Source: Candidatus Poribacteria bacterium (GTDB lineage: Bacteria > Poribacteria > WGA-4E > UBA9662). From it: a stretch of DNA of 22,730 nt. The notes under the pieces are model-generated. The model ran no database searches. It was given only the letters and a program-made list of their open reading frames with translations, and had not been told where the DNA came from. A program made the translations under genes and the position numbers. The stretch covers positions 1 through 22,730 of the forward strand of contig PBVO01000005.1 of assembly GCA_002729015.1 (NCBI GenBank), given 5' to 3'. Below are positions 1 to 8,845 of this stretch, one piece after another; position 1 is the stretch's first letter, and every line of letters begins with the position of its first letter.

Positions 1-3000
1 CTGACAGATGGATGTGTCTTAGAAGGAAATTGCCTAAAGCCTATATAGGCTATACCTTGTGTACTTCCACTACCACCTTGAACAGATAAAGACAAAAGCT
101 CATCTGAAGCAGCCCCTGAACCAATAGTAACTCGACCATGATGATCTACATCATAACCAGCAGTAACTCTACCAGCGACTTGTAATAAAGCATTAGGTGA
201 AGCAGTTCCTATTCCTACGTTGCCATTTGGGAAAGAAACAGAGTCAACAGTATTGGTAGTTCTTTTAACTTCTAGCCAATTATTGCCACCTGTATCATCG
301 TCTAAGACTATTTTCCCAACAAAATCTTCACTTTGAGCACCTAATTTCCATATTTTATTATTTGCAGATGCATCACTTTCTTCATAGTAAGCAAGAGTAT
401 TAGATCCTTTTAGGTGTAAAAGACCTAGTGGTGAAGTCTGCCCAATTCCTACATTGCCACCACCAAGGATAGTTATCCTGTCTGAGTTATTAGTTCTGAT
501 TCTAAGGGCATGATTGCTTTGGGTCCCAATCAACCCAACATCAGCAGATTGATTAGATTGGAAAAACGAAACTATATCATTTGTGCCATCATCAGCAGCT
601 ATCGTAAGACCAGCATTTGCAGTACTTCCACTAGATAAAAATAACTGATTTTGCCCTTCAAAGGGATCATTTGGTTTTGTTCCACTTCCACTAAACACAT
701 CTAATTTAGTAGCTGGATCAGTCGTTCCAATTCCTAACTCACCATCACTAGTTAATGTCATTTGTGGTGTTGAGCCAGAACCAGCAACCCATTGCATCTG
801 TGCTGCATCCCCACCAGAAATATCATTCCCAAATCTACCTGTTTGAGCTCCCCCACTATCCTGAAAAAAGACCTGCATTCTTTTGTTTGCAGTAGCAGAA
901 GTTTGTAAGACTAACCCTAGATCATCAGATTTTGTATGAAGTATCCCACTAGGATCAGTTTCTCCTATTCCTACATTGCCAGAACCATCTATCAAAAATG
1001 CATCCCTACTATCTGTTACATCTCTAATAGAAAATTTGTTGTTAACAGAAACACTATTGCCAATCAACCATTCTTGGACTGTATTTTTAAATCTTATTTG
1101 AGTGGCTGCATTAGCTGCACGTTCAACCCTAATCTCAGCAGATCCACTAGAAGGTGAAAGGTGTAAAGTAGATGATGGATCAGTAGTTCCTATTCCTACG
1201 TTACCATCATAACGGATAGTCATTCTATCTGCAGGAGAACCAGCACCATCAGCAGTAGTTTGGAACTTCAAGTTAGTTGGATTATCACCACTTGCATGAG
1301 TCCCTGCAGCATCTGCATATATAGTAGCATGGTCTGTAGGAGCTGCAGCCGCATCAGAACCAGCAAAAGAAAGGTATCCTATAGGATTTCCTGATGCTAT
1401 AGATGTGTCATTTCTCCATATTCTCAAATTAGCATTACTGTATGGGCCATCATTGTGGAAAGTTAATTCACCTTCACCGGTATCCACATGAAACTTTTTA
1501 GAAGGAACAGTTCCTATTCCTACGTTTCCAGTACTCCTGTAAACATCTCCACTGGACTCAGACCATTGGGCTGAGGAAGAAGAGGTTAAGTATCCAGCAT
1601 CATTAGTCCACTGAGAGATGTTCCCACTTTTATTAGTTAAAGTATCAGTGCTTGAAGCTGTAATATAACTAGATAGGCTAGGGGTTCCTGAGATCTGACT
1701 ATAAGCCACCTGAGCAAACGAACCATCGTGAGCTAGGTAATGACCGCTAGTCCCTTCTGATGGTACCAGCCCACTATTACCAACAGAATAAGTTGTATCA
1801 TTGTCTACATAATTACTGGCGTGGATTGTACCTGCACTAGAAGCAGTCCAATCTATATGTTCACTTGCTACAAATCCTGTCAGATCATCATGCGTAAAAT
1901 CAGAGCTTGTGTATGTTGTATTCGTATAATTACCAGCATGGATATTCGTAGAACCCTGATCTGCAGTCCAATCTATATGTTCATTAGCTACAAACCCTGA
2001 CAACCCATCATGAGTAAGAGCAACCGCACCAGTTGCACCATCAACACTTAAAACAGCATCTGTTGGTGTGGCCAGCAAAGTATAATCAGTCATATCTCCA
2101 GCAGACCCACCATTGTGGACATAAGACTTATTTTCATCTGACCTAACAACAACATCACCTTCTTCAGCAGTTAGTGCCAGATGAGCAGTCTGGTTAGCAG
2201 CAGTCTGCACAGTAGTCAAAGCTATAGCAGGTATGTTAGTCGAATGTATAGTACCTTGGCTGGATACCGTCCAGTCTATATGTTCATTAGCCACAAACCC
2301 TGTCAAATCATCATGGGTGAAATCAGAACTTGTATACGTTGTATTGGTGTAATTACCAGTGTGGATATTAGTGCTGCCTTGATCTGAAGTCCAATCTATG
2401 TGCTCATTAGCCACAAAGTTAGACAAAGAGTCATGGTCAATAGCACCAACATGCTGTGTAACAGAATCTTGAGTTATATTCGTAGTAGGAACGTCAACCC
2501 ATGTGACAGCTGAGCTCAAGTCATTAACTTCAGTCATGACGGCACCAGCAGCAGCTACATTAGTTGCATCTGTGACATCTGCATTAGCCTCAATACCATC
2601 CAGCTTAGTGAAACTGGCTGACGACATAAAACCGGAAGCACTGGTTGAAGAGCTTGGGATTGACAGGGTGTCACCAGTTAAGACCAACGGAGGATCTACC
2701 GCCAGATTGGTATCGTCACTGATATCAACCTCACCAACAGTAATCTCTTGATTACTAAGGGTCAGGTAGTTACGAGACCCGGCCAAGGTGACAGGAACAT
2801 CTACACCTAAAGCGGTTCTAGCACCAGCCGCAGTAGTCGACCCAGTACCACCATTAGTAACAGCAAGGGCGGTGCCATTCCAATTATTATTATTAACAGA
2901 ATTTAAGGTGGATAAAGTGCCTAAACCTAGAGTTTCAATCAAAGCACTACCAGACTTAATCACAAAGTTATTCCCATCACCTGTGATAACGCCATTACTG

Positions 3001-3767
3001 GTAGGAGGTAAAGAAGCTACCTCAGACAACCTGACACTATAAGCCTGAACATCACTACCAATCTCTAAACCCAAAGAAGTCCTAGCAGCAGTAGCTGTAA
3101 CGCCACCCGTCCCACCACTAGTTATTGGCAGGGCAGAAGGTAAAGACAAGCTACCAGAAATCGTTAAATCACCAGTAATAGAAACTGAGCGATTGAAAGA
3201 CCAATGACTATTAGAATGCGACCAAAGAATTGTATTACTGCCTAAAGCTAAACCGCCCTGATCCAACTGATTAGAAGTTGAATTAAGACCAAGAGTTATC
3301 TTGTTACCGGCAGACGAGAACTCGCTAACCGTAAAAACATCCCCTTCAGCATCAACAGTGAACAGGTTACTAGCATTATCTTGGATCTTAAAAAGAACCT
3401 GATTGCCAACAGGGTCAGCATCGTTAAGGGTTAAACCTTGGAAAGTAGGGCTATCAGTTAAACCTAACTCCAGACCGTTACGGCCAGTAGCTGCCGTATT
3501 ACCACCTGTTCCACCACTGGTTACAGGCAGAGGGGTAGTCAAAGACAAACTGCCAAAGCTAACACTGTTAGACGCACCCAAGTTCAAACTATTGAGAAGG
3601 GTAGCACCCGTTTCTGCCACTGGACCACTAGCAGAACCAACAATTATGGCCCCTTCAGTGGTCAAAGCAATCGCATCCAAAAGCCCTAAGTTAGTTGTAA
3701 CCACACCCTTCTTAGTGGCCAACGAGGCAGAGGAACCAACAAAAGCAGAGTTCTCCAGTCTTGGCAT
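1..3767 (-). CDS. Tail fibre / receptor-binding-like structural protein, C-terminus off the left edge
   Basis: Translating the minus strand from the ATG at 3767 gives an uninterrupted frame of 1,255 codons to the window edge, so the gene is partial at its C-terminus. The start follows GGAGAT directly after the stop of the upstream gene. The protein is rich in Ser, Thr, Gly and Asn. Its first part has TSGGTGG-type repeats (LPVTSGGTGG, LPITSGGTGG, VTNGGTGS). The middle has at least four FVANEHIDWT/FVASEHIDWT repeats with NIHTGNYTNTTYTSSDFTHDD between them in two cases. The distal part has many NVGIGTTDP..LH repeats, each about 60-100 residues apart. Such NVGIG repeats are typical of long phage tail fibres and adhesins, many of which end in an intramolecular-chaperone (endosialidase-type) domain; that end is not visible here. 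It is the last gene visible in the late minus-strand operon. The fibre role is inferred from repeats and context. Confidence 0.85.
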   Translation of the reverse strand, partial: MPRLENSAFVGSSASLATKKGVVTTNLGLLDAIALTTEGAIIVGSASGPVAETGATLLNSLNLGASNSVSFGSLSLTTPLPVTSGGTGGNTAATGRNGLELGLTDSPTFQGLTLNDADPVGNQVLFKIQDNASNLFTVDAEGDVFTVSEFSSAGNKITLGLNSTSNQLDQGGLALGSNTILWSHSNSHWSFNRSVSITGDLTISGSLSLPSALPITSGGTGGVTATAARTSLGLEIGSDVQAYSVRLSEVASLPPTSNGVITGDGNNFVIKSGSALIETLGLGTLSTLNSVNNNNWNGTALAVTNGGTGSTTAAGARTALGVDVPVTLAGSRNYLTLSNQEITVGEVDISDDTNLAVDPPLVLTGDTLSIPSSSTSASGFMSSASFTKLDGIEANADVTDATNVAAAGAVMTEVNDLSSAVTWVDVPTTNITQDSVTQHVGAIDHDSLSNFVANEHIDWTSDQGSTNIHTGNYTNTTYTSSDFTHDDLTGFVANEHIDWTVSSQGTIHSTNIPAIALTTVQTAANQTAHLALTAEEGDVVVRSDENKSYVHNGGSAGDMTDYTLLATPTDAVLSVDGATGAVALTHDGLSGFVANEHIDWTADQGSTNIHAGNYTNTTYTSSDFTHDDLTGFVASEHIDWTASSAGTIHASNYVDNDTTYSVGNSGLVPSEGTSGHYLAHDGSFAQVAYSQISGTPSLSSYITASSTDTLTNKSGNISQWTNDAGYLTSSSSAQWSESSGDVYRSTGNVGIGTVPSKKFHVDTGEGELTFHNDGPYSNANLRIWRNDTSIASGNPIGYLSFAGSDAAAAPTDHATIYADAAGTHASGDNPTNLKFQTTADGAGSPADRMTIRYDGNVGIGTTDPSSTLHLSPSSGSAEIRVERAANAATQIRFKNTVQEWLIGNSVSVNNKFSIRDVTDSRDAFLIDGSGNVGIGETDPSGILHTKSDDLGLVLQTSATANKRMQVFFQDSGGAQTGRFGNDISGGDAAQMQWVAGSGSTPQMTLTSDGELGIGTTDPATKLDVFSGSGTKPNDPFEGQNQLFLSSGSTANAGLTIAADDGTNDIVSFFQSNQSADVGLIGTQSNHALRIRTNNSDRITILGGGNVGIGQTSPLGLLHLKGSNTLAYYEESDASANNKIWKLGAQSEDFVGKIVLDDDTGGNNWLEVKRTTNTVDSVSFPNGNVGIGTASPNALLQVAGRVTAGYDVDHHGRVTIGSGAASDELLSLSVQGGSGSTQGIAYIGFRQFPSKTHPSV

Positions 3768-3776
3768 ACTATCTCC

Positions 3777-4088
3777 CTACAAGGCTATCCATCGAATGTC
3801 AGAAGTAACACCGTTAGTTATTGTCTGGAAAGAAACGACTCCACCTGCACTCAGCTCTAATTGCAAAGAACCTTGTGGGGCTACAGGCACACCTTTGGTA
3901 GCTAGATCCACATTAGCACCACCAAAGTAAACATCGTACAACCCATTATTATAGAACAATACTCCCATCTTAATAGATTTGCCAGGCACACCGTCCCAGT
4001 TCTGCTTGGTATTACTAGCAGTCTGAGCACCACTATAGGCTTCTGGCCTTGTCTCTAAAAACTCTAAGTACTGGTCCCATTGGGCCAT
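3777..4088 (-). CDS. Small structural-type protein of unknown function (103 aa)
   Basis: An AGAGGAT ribosome-binding site precedes the ATG. The sequence is soluble-looking and beta-rich, with aromatic and Gly-rich segments (VLFYNNGLYDVYFGGANVD) and no transmembrane helix. The second half (VPVAPQGSLQLELSAGGVVSFQ) resembles a small beta-sandwich, such as a short fibre, decoration or collar protein, but no family was recognised. It sits directly upstream of the tail-fibre gene, whose start lies about 10 nt after its stop, so the two are almost certainly co-transcribed and probably belong to the same virion substructure. That role is inferred only from position. Confidence 0.7.
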   Translation of the reverse strand: MAQWDQYLEFLETRPEAYSGAQTASNTKQNWDGVPGKSIKMGVLFYNNGLYDVYFGGANVDLATKGVPVAPQGSLQLELSAGGVVSFQTITNGVTSDIRWIAL

Positions 4089-4099
4089 AATCTTATCCT

Positions 4100-4534
4100 C
4101 TATTCGTCACGATGGTGTTTGCAACCACCAGACTTAAAAGTAGCTCTTATCCAATCAGGGCGATCAATAAACAACTCTAAAGTATTCATAATAAATTGAC
4201 GCATAGGATCTTTAGGTCGAGTCCCACCGCCACCGTTCTTCCACTCTAACCATCTCTTAGTCAACTTAGGATAGAGATCCGTAGACAAAACAGCTAAACG
4301 TCTGAGATTATTGGCACCAAAAGTATCAGCGTTAAGCTTCAAGTGGAAAGTATCTTCACGTTCAATTAATGGCAACATGTTGAGAAAAGGTTGCAACTTA
4401 GACTTTAAGTCTTGGTTCTCTTGCCTCAAGCGATCCAGTTCTGCTTTATCTGCTTCTATCTGATCAACATAAGGTTGAATTAAAGCGCTGCCAAATTCTG
4501 CCATTTGTTGCTGAGCATCATTCATCTGAGTCAT
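4100..4534 (-). CDS. Coiled-coil protein of unknown function in the late operon (144 aa)
   Basis: GAGGAAG lies at good distance before the ATG, and the first 17 nt overlap the end of the upstream gene, which suggests translational coupling. Residues about 20-50 form a probable coiled coil (VDQIEADKAELDRLRQENQDLKSKL). The second half is mixed basic and aromatic (YPKLTKRWLEWKNGGGG) and ends in a His/Cys-containing tail (GGCKHHRDE). No family was recognised. Its place between the terminase gene and the tail-fibre gene suggests a virion or assembly factor, which is inference. Confidence 0.7.
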   Translation of the reverse strand: MTQMNDAQQQMAEFGSALIQPYVDQIEADKAELDRLRQENQDLKSKLQPFLNMLPLIEREDTFHLKLNADTFGANNLRRLAVLSTDLYPKLTKRWLEWKNGGGGTRPKDPMRQFIMNTLELFIDRPDWIRATFKSGGCKHHRDE

Positions 4535-5081
4535 CGACTTCCTCCTCTTGAATAGGTTTCATTGGCAGGCTATCCTTGTTCTCGCCAAACAAGCTAGCCT
4601 GACCGTTATGCAATGCTGCGGTCTGGACTTCTTCCATCCTGAAATCGTGGACATTATGCCCAACAGGTATAGAAGAGTCAAGCACAATCTTGAGTTCTTT
4701 AGTAGCCACATGCTCGTCCAATACGGCCCGCATACCTTTCAACTCATCTAAGATCTGGTTGAAAACATTAACTACATTTGTGTCCACTTTTTCGATCTGG
4801 TTGGCGGCATCCATCATGGCTTGCGCCACATTCTTGTAACCAGTAGGTAGTTGTTGTTGTTGTTGTGTATTATTTATTTGGGTTCTAGCCTGACGGACAG
4901 ATTGGATCTGGCCCTCAAATAAAGTATAACGATTGCCTTGGTAATCGTCTACACCTTCTAGGGCATATTGCCAACCCAAGCCTTTAACAAACTGACTATC
5001 TGAAATAGTGGCCTGTTTACCAGCATACTCTCCCTCATTAATAACAACTCGATCTCCAACCTGAAAGGCTGAATTATCCAT
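4518..5081 (-). CDS. KOW/SH3-like N-terminal protein in the late operon
   Basis: The frame opens at 5090, but AAAGGA touches that ATG directly; the ATG three codons later (5081) has the same AAAGGA at normal spacing, so 5081 is preferred. The N-terminus (FQVGDRVVINEGEYAGKQATI) looks like a KOW or SH3-type small barrel. A glutamine run follows, encoded by a CAA/CAG microsatellite (plus strand about 4851-4867). The middle part is helical, and the C-terminus is very acidic (QEEEVDDSDE). The start overlaps the TerL stop by 8 nt. A virion or packaging accessory role is possible from position only. Confidence 0.7.
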   Translation of the reverse strand: MDNSAFQVGDRVVINEGEYAGKQATISDSQFVKGLGWQYALEGVDDYQGNRYTLFEGQIQSVRQARTQINNTQQQQQLPTGYKNVAQAMMDAANQIEKVDTNVVNVFNQILDELKGMRAVLDEHVATKELKIVLDSSIPVGHNVHDFRMEEVQTAALHNGQASLFGENKDSLPMKPIQEEEVDDSDE

Positions 5082-6753
5082 AAAAGACATCCTTTGTTTT
5101 CCCCACCTCGCCTCTCAGCACAGTGGTTAAATCTAAACCTAAGTCACCTTTCTGATCAAAGGTGAAAACTTGTGGCTCATAAACCTCTTCAACAGGGCGA
5201 GACTTAGAACGCCACAACCTTTGCTTGAAAGCCAACCAAGCCAAACCATAACCAAAGACACGATCATCGTGTTTACCTCTTTGGGCTTGAGGCTTACCCT
5301 TTTCCCAAACAAACCAATAATAATCTTCAGTCAACGAATCCAAATCAGGCATCACCGTATCATCACTGTTATAAGCCAAAGCGATCATGTCCTGTGCTGA
5401 TGAAAGTATAAACCCTCTAGTTGAAGGTAAAGTATGCCAACCCGGAACATCAGACGGGTAGTGGACACCCTTACTCAAACTGCCAGCTTTGGGCCTGAAA
5501 TATAAACGGGGCAAAGCTCCAACCACGCCTAGCTCCGTATTACCATGCTGCATAGAAGCCATAGTCAATCTGCCACTATTAACCTCAATGTTAACTGTAA
5601 CATTAGTTAATCGCTTGACCTCTAAGTTGTTAGCATAATAATGACAAAGCCTAATCAAATGACGAGGCAACTGATCCTCTGGCACCCAACCCCTTAACTC
5701 TGCCACTAACTGTCTAGGGCTATCACGCCAAACACGACAGACTGAAGGATCGTCATGACCACCACTAGGGTCAACGCCAATCACATAATTGCCATCCAGT
5801 TCTGGCTGTTGCCAAATCCGGTAAGTTAACCCCTTACCTAAGTTATAGTTTTCCATCCATTCTAAATCTTCAGTAATCATTCCCACTGAAGGCTCAACCA
5901 CCTTATGCTTTAAAGTGCTCAAGACATCACGGTTGAAATAGCACTCACCTTGAAACAAGACCATCTCGCCTTCAACCCTAGCACGACGCTCAGTATCTGA
6001 CAGCAAGCTATAAATACCTTTAGCATACTCTTTGTCGATATAAGGGTTCTCAGTCAAACGGATTGACACCACATCCACATTAGGTGGCAAATCGTTACGC
6101 TTAGCTGGCTCTGCAAAAGTCTGGATCAACCATTCGCTACGACGGTAAGCTGTAGGGTTCGTATCAGAAGTAATAGCCGTAGCACCTATGACTAACCGCC
6201 CCTTCCTATCTAACAGACGGGCCAACTGCTCACCATACAAGAACTGGTCAAACGGTTCATCGTTAAGGATCAAGTCCACGTTAGCACGCTGGAAACCCTG
6301 CAACCCCTGAGCAGCAGACTTCAAAAACAACTGGCTACCATTCTTGAGAATAACCCTTGACCAAACACCTGTCTCGTCTGACCACTCAACCGTTTCGATC
6401 TGATCGCCTAACAGGTCAGGGAAATAAGCCATAGCCACATCTTTATGAGCAGACATCGAAGGGCCAGAGAACCAGACAATCGACGGCAACTTAACCCGTC
6501 TTAACCTTCTCAACTCTTGAGTATCTGGATTATCAAACGGATCAAGCTGGTCCCAGTCAGGCAAGCAAGGGTAATAAGAATAATCAGGCTCGTTAGGGTG
6601 AGGCAACAAATTAGCAGCTGCCAAGTGACACAACATATTACTCTTACCACTTCTATTACCACCCGTGACAAACAAGATATCCTTGATACTAGCCCAAGCC
6701 GTTGTCTGACCGCCAGGATTAGGTTTCCAGTAATACAAAGAGTCAGTTGCCAT
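5074..6753 (-). CDS. terL: Terminase large subunit (TerL)
   Basis: This is the ATP-driven DNA-packaging motor, which also cuts the concatemer. The N-terminal ATPase domain shows Walker A GGNRSGKS at residues 31-38 and a Walker B-like strand VDLILNDEPF at about 159-168 with the catalytic Asp/Glu. The C-terminal RNase-H-like nuclease domain has the first acidic motif GVDPSGGHDD at about 325-334, a candidate second acidic residue in NIEVN near 389, and a third in GKHDDR near 492-497. The length of 559 residues is normal for TerL. The start overlaps the upstream stop by one base (TAATG), so translation is coupled. No small terminase subunit was recognised next to it. Confidence 0.95.
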   Translation of the reverse strand: MATDSLYYWKPNPGGQTTAWASIKDILFVTGGNRSGKSNMLCHLAAANLLPHPNEPDYSYYPCLPDWDQLDPFDNPDTQELRRLRRVKLPSIVWFSGPSMSAHKDVAMAYFPDLLGDQIETVEWSDETGVWSRVILKNGSQLFLKSAAQGLQGFQRANVDLILNDEPFDQFLYGEQLARLLDRKGRLVIGATAITSDTNPTAYRRSEWLIQTFAEPAKRNDLPPNVDVVSIRLTENPYIDKEYAKGIYSLLSDTERRARVEGEMVLFQGECYFNRDVLSTLKHKVVEPSVGMITEDLEWMENYNLGKGLTYRIWQQPELDGNYVIGVDPSGGHDDPSVCRVWRDSPRQLVAELRGWVPEDQLPRHLIRLCHYYANNLEVKRLTNVTVNIEVNSGRLTMASMQHGNTELGVVGALPRLYFRPKAGSLSKGVHYPSDVPGWHTLPSTRGFILSSAQDMIALAYNSDDTVMPDLDSLTEDYYWFVWEKGKPQAQRGKHDDRVFGYGLAWLAFKQRLWRSKSRPVEEVYEPQVFTFDQKGDLGLDLTTVLRGEVGKTKDVFYG

Positions 6754-7112
6754 TAACTGTCACCGTTACCATTAGTAACTTTAAATAGGTTAGAGGCTGC
6801 GGTTGAAGCGATACCCGCTAGAACCAACAGCAAACGTTCCAAGAATTGTAAAAACATTTTTAAGGTTTCCGCTTGAGCATTTGCCACCCATTGGCTCTGT
6901 AAAGCCAAAACAGTTGTTAGTATCAACATCACAAAAAGGCCAATAAATAAAATACGGATCAAGCTAAACTGACTAGTAGTTCGCTTGAGTTGCAAAGACT
7001 CGTTCTCTGCAATCAAAACCTTACGCTCTAAATTTAACTCACGCTCTTCCAGCTCTTTAATCTTTTCATAAAGTTGCTCGTTGCTTAATTCCATTGCTTC
7101 CTGATCTGTCAT
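6753..7112 (-). CDS. Small two-helix membrane protein with N-terminal coiled coil (holin candidate)
   Basis: The protein has 119 residues. Residues about 10-43 are a charged coiled coil, 51-71 a strong transmembrane helix (LIRILFIGLFVMLILTTVLAL), and 86-108 a second hydrophobic, possibly membrane-inserted, segment. The SD AGGAG precedes the ATG and lies only a few bases after the terminator-like hairpin at 7160-7124. It is the first gene of the terL operon, and the endolysin lies about 400 bp upstream in the same direction. Small size, two hydrophobic segments and nearness to the endolysin fit a holin, but the long cytosolic coiled coil is not typical, and a virion or spanin-related membrane protein remains possible. 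Confidence 0.7.
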   Translation of the reverse strand: MTDQEAMELSNEQLYEKIKELEERELNLERKVLIAENESLQLKRTTSQFSLIRILFIGLFVMLILTTVLALQSQWVANAQAETLKMFLQFLERLLLVLAGIASTAASNLFKVTNGNGDS

Positions 7113-7123
7113 AAGCTCCTAAT

Positions 7124-7160
7124 AAAAAAGGCCAAGGCAACGCCCTGCAACCTTGACCTT
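7124..7160 (-). terminator. Rho-independent terminator or attenuator before the terL operon
   Basis: On the minus strand AAGGTCAAGG pairs with CCTTGGCCTT (one G-U pair) across a 13-nt loop, followed by six T. It sits between a sigma70-like promoter (7234-7205) and the RBS of the membrane-protein gene, with only about 12 nt from the T-run to the start codon. Confidence 0.75.
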
Positions 7161-7177
7161 ATTGTGGATGCCTAGTT

Positions 7178-7191
7178 ATCTAAGTTTAGAT
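7178..7191 (-). other. Small perfect inverted repeat in the attenuated leader
   Basis: ATCTAA-AC-TTAGAT is read on the minus strand. It lies between the promoter and the terminator, so the leader RNA would carry two hairpins. Confidence 0.5.
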
Positions 7192-7204
7192 CACTGACAC
7201 ACCA

Positions 7205-7234
7205 AGTATAATAAAATAGCAATAAATAAGTCAA
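7205..7234 (-). promoter_or_regulatory. Sigma70-like promoter for the terL / structural operon
   Basis: The minus strand reads TTGACT, 18 nt, TATACT, beginning two bases after the stop of the resolvase-like gene. Transcription would start near 7198 and meet the terminator at 7160-7124 after about 40 nt. Confidence 0.65.
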
Positions 7235-7235
7235 A

Positions 7236-7541
7236 TCATACGATGTCAGGATCGTAATCCAAGACCTCAATCAAAGGGTCTGCCACTCGATCCTTGAATA
7301 TCCACAACTCTTTAATTGCGAACTCAGGAGCCTGAAAACGGATCAGAGCTTTTTTCTCTGACAGCCTACAACGATTAGTCTTAACTTGGACCAACCGCAA
7401 ATGATGATGGTTAAAACAGACTAAGTCCCAAGCACCCAGACTGGCTGAAGCTTTACAAACGTAATAACCATCATCCTCCAGAATAATCTTAGCCCTCCTC
7501 TCGTTTCTAGCACCTTTGCGCCTAGTATTAATTCGAGCCAT
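7236..7541 (-). CDS. Holliday-junction-resolvase-like PD-(D/E)xK nuclease
   Basis: The protein has 101 residues. The pattern GARNERRAKIILEDDGYYV (glutamate near 14), SASLGAWDLV (Asp 39) and LVQVK (52-54) matches archaeal Hjc-like and phage PD-(D/E)xK nucleases; the usual EVK is QVK here, a common variant in phage and bacterial members. Such enzymes resolve branched DNA before packaging. The start has AGGAT upstream and overlaps the endolysin gene by 14 nt. The family assignment is good; the substrate is inferred. Confidence 0.8.
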   Translation of the reverse strand: MARINTRRKGARNERRAKIILEDDGYYVCKASASLGAWDLVCFNHHHLRLVQVKTNRCRLSEKKALIRFQAPEFAIKELWIFKDRVADPLIEVLDYDPDIV

Positions 7542-8163
7542 ATCCTGAATCTAACAGGTTGTCAATAGCACGACGAAACCAACCTCGTAAGAACCCGTTC
7601 TGCTTAGTTCTAGTAGTAAACCATTCAGACTGATTCTCAGGATAACTATCCTTAGTCAACTCTCTACGCCTCTGCTTAAACCCATAACTGCTACCAACAA
7701 AACAGTTGTTGGCATAATACATCAACTGCTCAGAGACATAATCCAAAGCTGTTAAATTAGCAGACTGCAAAGCCCTTCTGGTTCCACCACCCACAATCCC
7801 ATCAACATCAATCCAACTGTCTGGATCATTAGGATAAAGCTTAGTATTAATAGCCATCTGCAGAATACGGTTAGCCCCACCTTTACCAGCATTGACATAC
7901 ATATCAGAATAAACACCTCTCAACTGGGCTGGCAGATTCTCTAAACCCATACCGTTCCACAATGTCAAATAGTAATCAACAGCATCTTCCCTAGTCATAG
8001 CCTCCATCTGGTCAACACTGACCTCAGAAGGTTCAACCCCCAGATGCTGGGCATAAGTATTAAGCGTAATACCAAAATTAGTAGCACCCCCTTTATCATT
8101 AGGGTCATTAACGAAACCACCTTCATGCTTTAATACCTTGTCTACCCATTCCACAAACTCCAT
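7528..8163 (-). CDS. Endolysin, GH108 family with C-terminal peptidoglycan-binding domain
   Basis: This is a cell-wall hydrolase for host lysis. The N-terminus FVEWVDKVLKHEGGFVNDP, followed by DKGGATNFGITLNTY, is the signature of the glycosyl hydrolase 108 (secretion activator/lysozyme-like) family; the Glu in HEGG (residue 14) is the expected catalytic residue. The C-terminal half (DPDSWIDVDGIVGGGTRRAL... and onward) matches the peptidoglycan-binding domain usually fused to it. The length of 211 residues is typical for a single-protein endolysin. There is no signal peptide, so it should need a holin; the 119-residue membrane protein is the nearest candidate. AGGGGG stands just before the ATG. 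Confidence 0.9.
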   Translation of the reverse strand: MEFVEWVDKVLKHEGGFVNDPNDKGGATNFGITLNTYAQHLGVEPSEVSVDQMEAMTREDAVDYYLTLWNGMGLENLPAQLRGVYSDMYVNAGKGGANRILQMAINTKLYPNDPDSWIDVDGIVGGGTRRALQSANLTALDYVSEQLMYYANNCFVGSSYGFKQRRRELTKDSYPENQSEWFTTRTKQNGFLRGWFRRAIDNLLDSGYGSN

Positions 8164-8164
8164 C

Positions 8165-8845
8165 TCAACCCCCTAACAAGAAACTGAAAAACCCAGTCTT
8201 GACCCTCTTTAACCTTTCTACCAAATCAGATAAGATAGATTCTACTCGATCCAAAGTAGACCCAAAACGGATTACATTATCTTCCAGAGTATCCACCTTG
8301 CTGACCACAGCATTGACATGGTTGACCACCAACTGAAGCCTATCAGACAAATCTTGGATATCCGTAGCCACAGACATAGTGGCATCTGCACTCTCTTTAA
8401 CCAAAGAAGTGTACCTGTCAGCCAATTCGCCCACGTTCTCACTACCCATATCCAAAAAAGACCTAGCTGCTAACAAGTGATTATTAGTAACCTCACGCTT
8501 GTTAAGCAAATCCAAGTCTAACAAGTCTAAACGCTCACGTATAAACTCTAAGCTCTGGACACCAGTAGTAAAACTGACATTGGCCTGACCATCATACTTC
8601 TCGACCAAGTTGCCCTGATGATCCTTAGCTTCAACCAAACCCAAACGGATGGCAGTATTAGCTGCTTTCTTAGCACGGTTATCCGCTGCCTTACGATTAA
8701 TATCTTCACCCTCACGGTTCTGAGAGAAGTAGTCTGGCATCTGGTCCACAATCTCCGCTGGCACCAAAGCACTCAAGTTATTACCCTTCAAAGTAATTAA
8801 ACCTACAAAATCCGCTACTGCCCTTGTATTCAGATCACTTATCAT
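8165..8845 (-). CDS. Coiled-coil protein of unknown function (about 226 aa)
   Basis: A GTG at 8848 and an ATG at 8845 are both possible starts; the ATG has GGAG at better spacing (8 nt) and is preferred. The first 80 residues carry a charged stretch (NRKAADNRAKKAANTAIRLGLVEAK). Residues about 150-215 form a long heptad-rich coiled coil (ATDIQDLSDRLQLVVNHVNAVV and following), and the protein ends in a hydrophobic FFSFLLGG. It overlaps its upstream gene by 11 nt and precedes the endolysin gene by one base. No family was recognised. A virion or lysis-associated role is possible from location. Confidence 0.7.
   Translation of the reverse strand: MISDLNTRAVADFVGLITLKGNNLSALVPAEIVDQMPDYFSQNREGEDINRKAADNRAKKAANTAIRLGLVEAKDHQGNLVEKYDGQANVSFTTGVQSLEFIRERLDLLDLDLLNKREVTNNHLLAARSFLDMGSENVGELADRYTSLVKESADATMSVATDIQDLSDRLQLVVNHVNAVVSKVDTLEDNVIRFGSTLDRVESILSDLVERLKRVKTGFFSFLLGG

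Noticed and set aside
936..3930. Several plus-strand open frames opposite the tail-fibre and late genes
   Set aside because: They are antisense shadows of the continuous minus-strand fibre frame, with repeats mirrored and no proper RBS.
4851..4867. TTG/CAA microsatellite
   Set aside because: It simply encodes a glutamine run in the KOW-like protein; a similar short tract at 11767-11780 lies in a leader. Not treated as a functional repeat.
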